Positions 3,464 through 6,327 of a stretch of 6,327 bases of DNA are shown here, piece after piece; the first letter of the stretch is position 1; every line of letters starts with the position of its first letter. The notes under the pieces are model-generated. The model ran no database searches and was not told the origin of the DNA. It saw only the letters and a program-made list of their open reading frames with translations. Origin of the DNA: a bacterium (GTDB lineage: Bacteria; Calditrichota; Calditrichia; RBG-13-44-9; J042); assembly GCA_015494485.1 (NCBI GenBank), contig WGBF01000051.1, forward strand, positions 1 to 6,327, given 5' to 3'. The translations under genes were made by a program, and so were the position numbers.

Positions 3464-5938
3464 ATGCAACGAAAAAATCGTATTAAAACATTTTTATCCC
3501 GTTTAGAAAAAAAATCCTCTTCCAGCCGGATTAAACAGGAAGTTCTGGGATTAGTCCTCATTGGCATTGCTGTTTTTCTGGCATTGAGCATTGTAAGCTA
3601 CCATCCAACCGACCCCTCCAGTTTTGGCGAAGCCCAGAGCAGCGCTGTGGTTCAGAATTGGATGGGATTGTTGGGGGCGGTGCTTGCAGCAGCGCTATTT
3701 GATTGGACCTTTGGATATGCTTCCCTGGTGTTTTCATTGATTCTGGGATGGCTGGGTGTTGCAATATTAGCGCAACTCAAGTGGAAATCGGTGGTTAAAT
3801 GGGCCATTCTCCTATTTTTATGGGGATGGTGGGTTGCTATTTTACTTGCACTGCCTGGGGCATTTCGCGCAAATGGGGAGGCAACGGTTTACTATCCGTC
3901 GGGATTGCTGGGAGGCATGGTAGCAAACATTGCTGTCTGGTATCTGGGGACGGTTGCGACGGTGCTGGTGTATGTGCTGGTGGGAATGATCCTTAGCGTA
4001 TTAACATTTCACATTTCCGTATCGGATGTTTTCCGAAAAATACTTGGTTTTTTGAATGGGATGTGGCAGCAGGTCAGGGAAGTGGCTCCGCGCCGGATTT
4101 CCAGTTCTTCATCATCGGAAGCCAAACGGCCCCGAACAACAAGTTCATCCCGTTCTGCCAAGGCGGCTTCCCGTCCGTCCAGAAGTTCCCCCAAACCGGA
4201 AGAGGAGAAAGAAGCAGTACCCGGGGACGAAGAAGTGGCTGAACCCTATTCGACCCCGGAAATTATTACCAGTGAAGAGCTGGAAAGTGCCACCCAAGCT
4301 GTAACACCGGAGCCATCACCTCCAGGAGAAAATGCACCCGGGGGCCGTCAGATTATTCTGGAAGAAGAGGAAAAATTACTCAAGGAAGATCTGGAAATTG
4401 AAGAAGCTGTTCAGGAAAAAGAGCTGGATTATGACGCGGTTATCCAGAATACACTGAAGCATTATCAGTTTCCTTCTGTTGAATTATTGGATGAATCCGA
4501 CCAGGAGCACCGGGTTCCCCGCGAAGAACTAATGGAAAACGCCGCTTTACTGGAACGCACCCTGCAACATTTTGGCGTCAAGGCAACCGTGAAGCGGGTG
4601 GTGGAAGGGCCGGTCATTACGCTGTATGCCGTCAAACCGGCGGAAGGGGTCAAAATTAGCCAGATTGTGCGGCTGGCTGATGACCTTTCGCTAGCCATGC
4701 GCGCAAAAGGTATTCGCATGATTGCACCAATTCCCGGGGAAGCAGCCATTGGAATTGAAGTTCCCAATCGGCGCCCTTCAACAGTGCATTTTAAATCCAT
4801 TGTCCGTTCGGAAAAATTCATTAATGCGGAGGGGCGGCTGGTTTTGGGATTGGGCAAAACCATTTCCGGAGAAGTATTTTGTGCGGACTTGGCGAAAATG
4901 CCCCATTTGTTAATCGCCGGTGCCACCGGTGCCGGGAAAAGCGTTGGCATCAATACCATGATTGCCAGTTTACTGTATCGGGTACCCCCCAGCGATTTAA
5001 AATTTGTACTCATTGACCCCAAGAAGCTGGAGCTGTCTCTTTACGCCAAATTGAAGGACCACTACCTGGCTACCGTACCCGAACTGGATGAAATTGTTAT
5101 TACCCATCCGCAAAACGCCATTTTGGTATTGCGGTCGGTGGTTAATGAAATGGAAAGTCGTTACGACAAACTGGCCCAAATGGGGGTGCGGGACATTGTG
5201 GCCTACAATCAAAAGATTGAAAAATTGCGGGAACGCGGGGATTATTCCAATAATTTCCGTCATTTGCCTTATCTGGTAGTAATTATTGATGAATTGGCCG
5301 ATTTGATCCTAACTGCCCAGAAGGAAGTGGAGGAGCCGATTATCCGCCTGGCCCAGATGGCCCGAGCCGTGGGAATTCACCTCATTGTTGCCACGCAGCG
5401 CCCATCGTACGATATCCTTACCGGTTTAATAAAAGCCAATTTCCCGGCCCGCATTTCCTATCATGTGGCGACGCGGCATGATTCCAAAGTAATTCTGGAT
5501 ATGTACGGGGCGGAAAAACTGATTGGCAATGGCGATATGCTGTTTATGCCACCCGGCATCGGGAAACCCCTGCGGTTGCAAAATCCTTACCTTTCCACCG
5601 AAGAAGTGGAACGAATTATTCGGCATATTCGTAAACAACCCAAATTTCCACCGTATGAATTAAAACTGGTTCGGGCCCGAACCAAACTGGGAGGAGGCGC
5701 GGCGGCGGCGCTGGATCGTGACGAGTTATTCGAAAAAGCCAAAAAAATAGTTATTCAGTATCAACAGGGGTCTATCTCATTGCTCCAGCGGAAGCTCCGG
5801 ATTGGCTATGCCCGGGCTGCACGCTTGATTGATGAGCTGGAAGAAGAGGGAATTGTGGGACCGGGACAGGGAAGTAAAGCACGGGATGTGCTGGTATCTA
5901 CACTGGAAAATGACATGAATGAAGGAGACGACGAATGA
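3464..5938 (+). CDS. ftsK: FtsK/SpoIIIE-family DNA translocase
   Basis: This is a membrane-anchored hexameric ATPase that pumps chromosome ends through the division septum and activates dimer resolution. The 824 residues are close to SpoIIIE and Bacteroidota FtsK length. Four to five hydrophobic segments lie at about 26-46, 66-82, 86-104, 110-130 and 147-180. A short linker (about 184-330) is first Ser/Arg/Lys-rich (six Ser, 213-218), then acidic. The motor has Walker A GATGAGKS (486-493, Lys492), Walker B VVIIDELADL (605-614, Asp609/Glu610), ATQRPS (643-648) and GLIKANFPARISY (654-666). The C-terminal gamma winged helix (about 751-815) has SISLLQRKLRIGYARAAR (770-787). In it, the Asn of the usual GYNRAAR is Ala783. 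ATG 3464 is the first start after an in-frame TAA (3434-3436), yet has no Shine-Dalgarno sequence. The gene overlaps lolA by four bases. Confidence 0.96.
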   Translation: MQRKNRIKTFLSRLEKKSSSSRIKQEVLGLVLIGIAVFLALSIVSYHPTDPSSFGEAQSSAVVQNWMGLLGAVLAAALFDWTFGYASLVFSLILGWLGVAILAQLKWKSVVKWAILLFLWGWWVAILLALPGAFRANGEATVYYPSGLLGGMVANIAVWYLGTVATVLVYVLVGMILSVLTFHISVSDVFRKILGFLNGMWQQVREVAPRRISSSSSSEAKRPRTTSSSRSAKAASRPSRSSPKPEEEKEAVPGDEEVAEPYSTPEIITSEELESATQAVTPEPSPPGENAPGGRQIILEEEEKLLKEDLEIEEAVQEKELDYDAVIQNTLKHYQFPSVELLDESDQEHRVPREELMENAALLERTLQHFGVKATVKRVVEGPVITLYAVKPAEGVKISQIVRLADDLSLAMRAKGIRMIAPIPGEAAIGIEVPNRRPSTVHFKSIVRSEKFINAEGRLVLGLGKTISGEVFCADLAKMPHLLIAGATGAGKSVGINTMIASLLYRVPPSDLKFVLIDPKKLELSLYAKLKDHYLATVPELDEIVITHPQNAILVLRSVVNEMESRYDKLAQMGVRDIVAYNQKIEKLRERGDYSNNFRHLPYLVVIIDELADLILTAQKEVEEPIIRLAQMARAVGIHLIVATQRPSYDILTGLIKANFPARISYHVATRHDSKVILDMYGAEKLIGNGDMLFMPPGIGKPLRLQNPYLSTEEVERIIRHIRKQPKFPPYELKLVRARTKLGGGAAAALDRDELFEKAKKIVIQYQQGSISLLQRKLRIGYARAARLIDELEEEGIVGPGQGSKARDVLVSTLENDMNEGDDE
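5922..5927 (+). promoter_or_regulatory. Ribosome binding site of lolA inside ftsK
   Basis: AAGGAG lies seven bases before ATG 5935, within the last codons of ftsK. Together with the ATGA overlap of stop and start it indicates translational coupling of the two genes. Confidence 0.75.
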
Positions 5939-6327
5939 AACATTACAGCAGAATATACGGGGTACTGGCAATAATTTTGGCCATGGCGGTGACTATTCCG
6001 GCAGCCAATGTAAAAAAAATTATTGCAAAAATTCAGAACAAGTACAAAAACATCAGTACGCTGGAAATTCATTTTAAACAAAAGACTGTGTTTGAGTTAA
6101 CCAAAATGGAATCGGAAGTTTTTGGTACGTTGTTGCTGGACCGAAAAAACGACCGCTATCGGCTGGAAACGGAAGATCAACTCATTGTGGATAACGGAAA
6201 AACCTTCTGGCGGTACAATAAACTGGAAAATCAGGTGCTGATTGATTACGCCAAAAAAAGCGAAGAAGATGTGTTGCTCAGTGATTTTTTATTCGACATT
6301 CAAAAAAAATATTTTGCAGAACTCGTA
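5935..6327 (+). CDS. lolA: Outer-membrane lipoprotein carrier protein LolA family, N-terminal part
   Basis: LolA is the periplasmic chaperone that carries lipoproteins from the LolCDE exporter to the outer membrane. The window holds the first 131 residues and the frame runs open to the edge; full-length members have about 200-230 residues. Residues 1-24 form a signal peptide: a basic start (MKHYSR), a hydrophobic core (YGVLAIILAMAVTIP) and a probable cleavage after Ala-Ala 23-24. No lipobox Cys is seen, so the product should be soluble. The mature part shows the family pattern: IQNKYKNISTLEIHFKQK (33-50), GTLLLDR (64-70), YRLET (75-79), QLIVDNGKTFWRYN (82-95) and NQVLIDY (99-105), as expected for the strands of the open beta-barrel. 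It starts within the ftsK stop codon (ATGA, 5935-5938) with a ribosome binding site, so it shares the ftsK transcript. A LolA-like domain of unknown role is the alternative. Confidence 0.88.
   Translation, partial: MKHYSRIYGVLAIILAMAVTIPAANVKKIIAKIQNKYKNISTLEIHFKQKTVFELTKMESEVFGTLLLDRKNDRYRLETEDQLIVDNGKTFWRYNKLENQVLIDYAKKSEEDVLLSDFLFDIQKKYFAELV

Noticed and set aside
4465..5022. 185-codon minus-strand frame inside ftsK
   Set aside because: It is a shadow of the motor-domain coding sequence, with no ribosome binding site or recognisable protein.

Overview
The window looks like ordinary chromosomal DNA from a Gram-negative bacterium. A LolA-type lipoprotein carrier implies an outer membrane. 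The ftsK-lolA pairing, the short FtsK (824 residues) and the GcvT sequence style suggest the Bacteroidota/Calditrichota (FCB) side of the tree. The glutamate dehydrogenase resembles the thermophile type (Thermococcales, Thermotoga), so a Calditrichota-like thermophile is possible. This placement rests on recalled family features and is tentative.

Layout, all genes on the + strand. (1) 2-172: the last 56 residues of an antibiotic-biosynthesis-monooxygenase (ABM) fold protein. (2) 173-661: a 490-base gene-free stretch with a 12-base palindrome, a GNRA-capped hairpin, two promoter candidates and the gdh leader. (3) 662-1915: NAD(P)-glutamate dehydrogenase, closed by a strong terminator at 1941-1973. 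(4) 1974-2198: a second, even stronger terminator (2076-2122) preceded by sequence that can fold in two mutually exclusive ways. (5) 2199-3275: gcvT, the T-protein of glycine cleavage. (6) 3276-3463: a spacer with one GC-rich hairpin and a weak promoter candidate. (7) 3464-5938: FtsK/SpoIIIE DNA translocase. (8) 5935-6327: the start of lolA, overlapping the ftsK stop by four bases and cut by the window edge.

gdh and gcvT both handle amino-acid nitrogen and carbon (glutamate/2-oxoglutarate, and glycine to methylene-tetrahydrofolate) but are separated by two terminators, so they are probably separate transcription units. ftsK and lolA form a translationally coupled envelope and chromosome-segregation pair.

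The most interesting signal is the region in front of gcvT. A 100-base segment after the gdh terminator has the topology of a transcription attenuator or riboswitch: P1 helix, internal hairpin, competing antiterminator and terminator. I do not recognise it as a known glycine, THF or other riboswitch class. No mobile elements, CRISPR arrays, tRNAs or rRNAs were seen.
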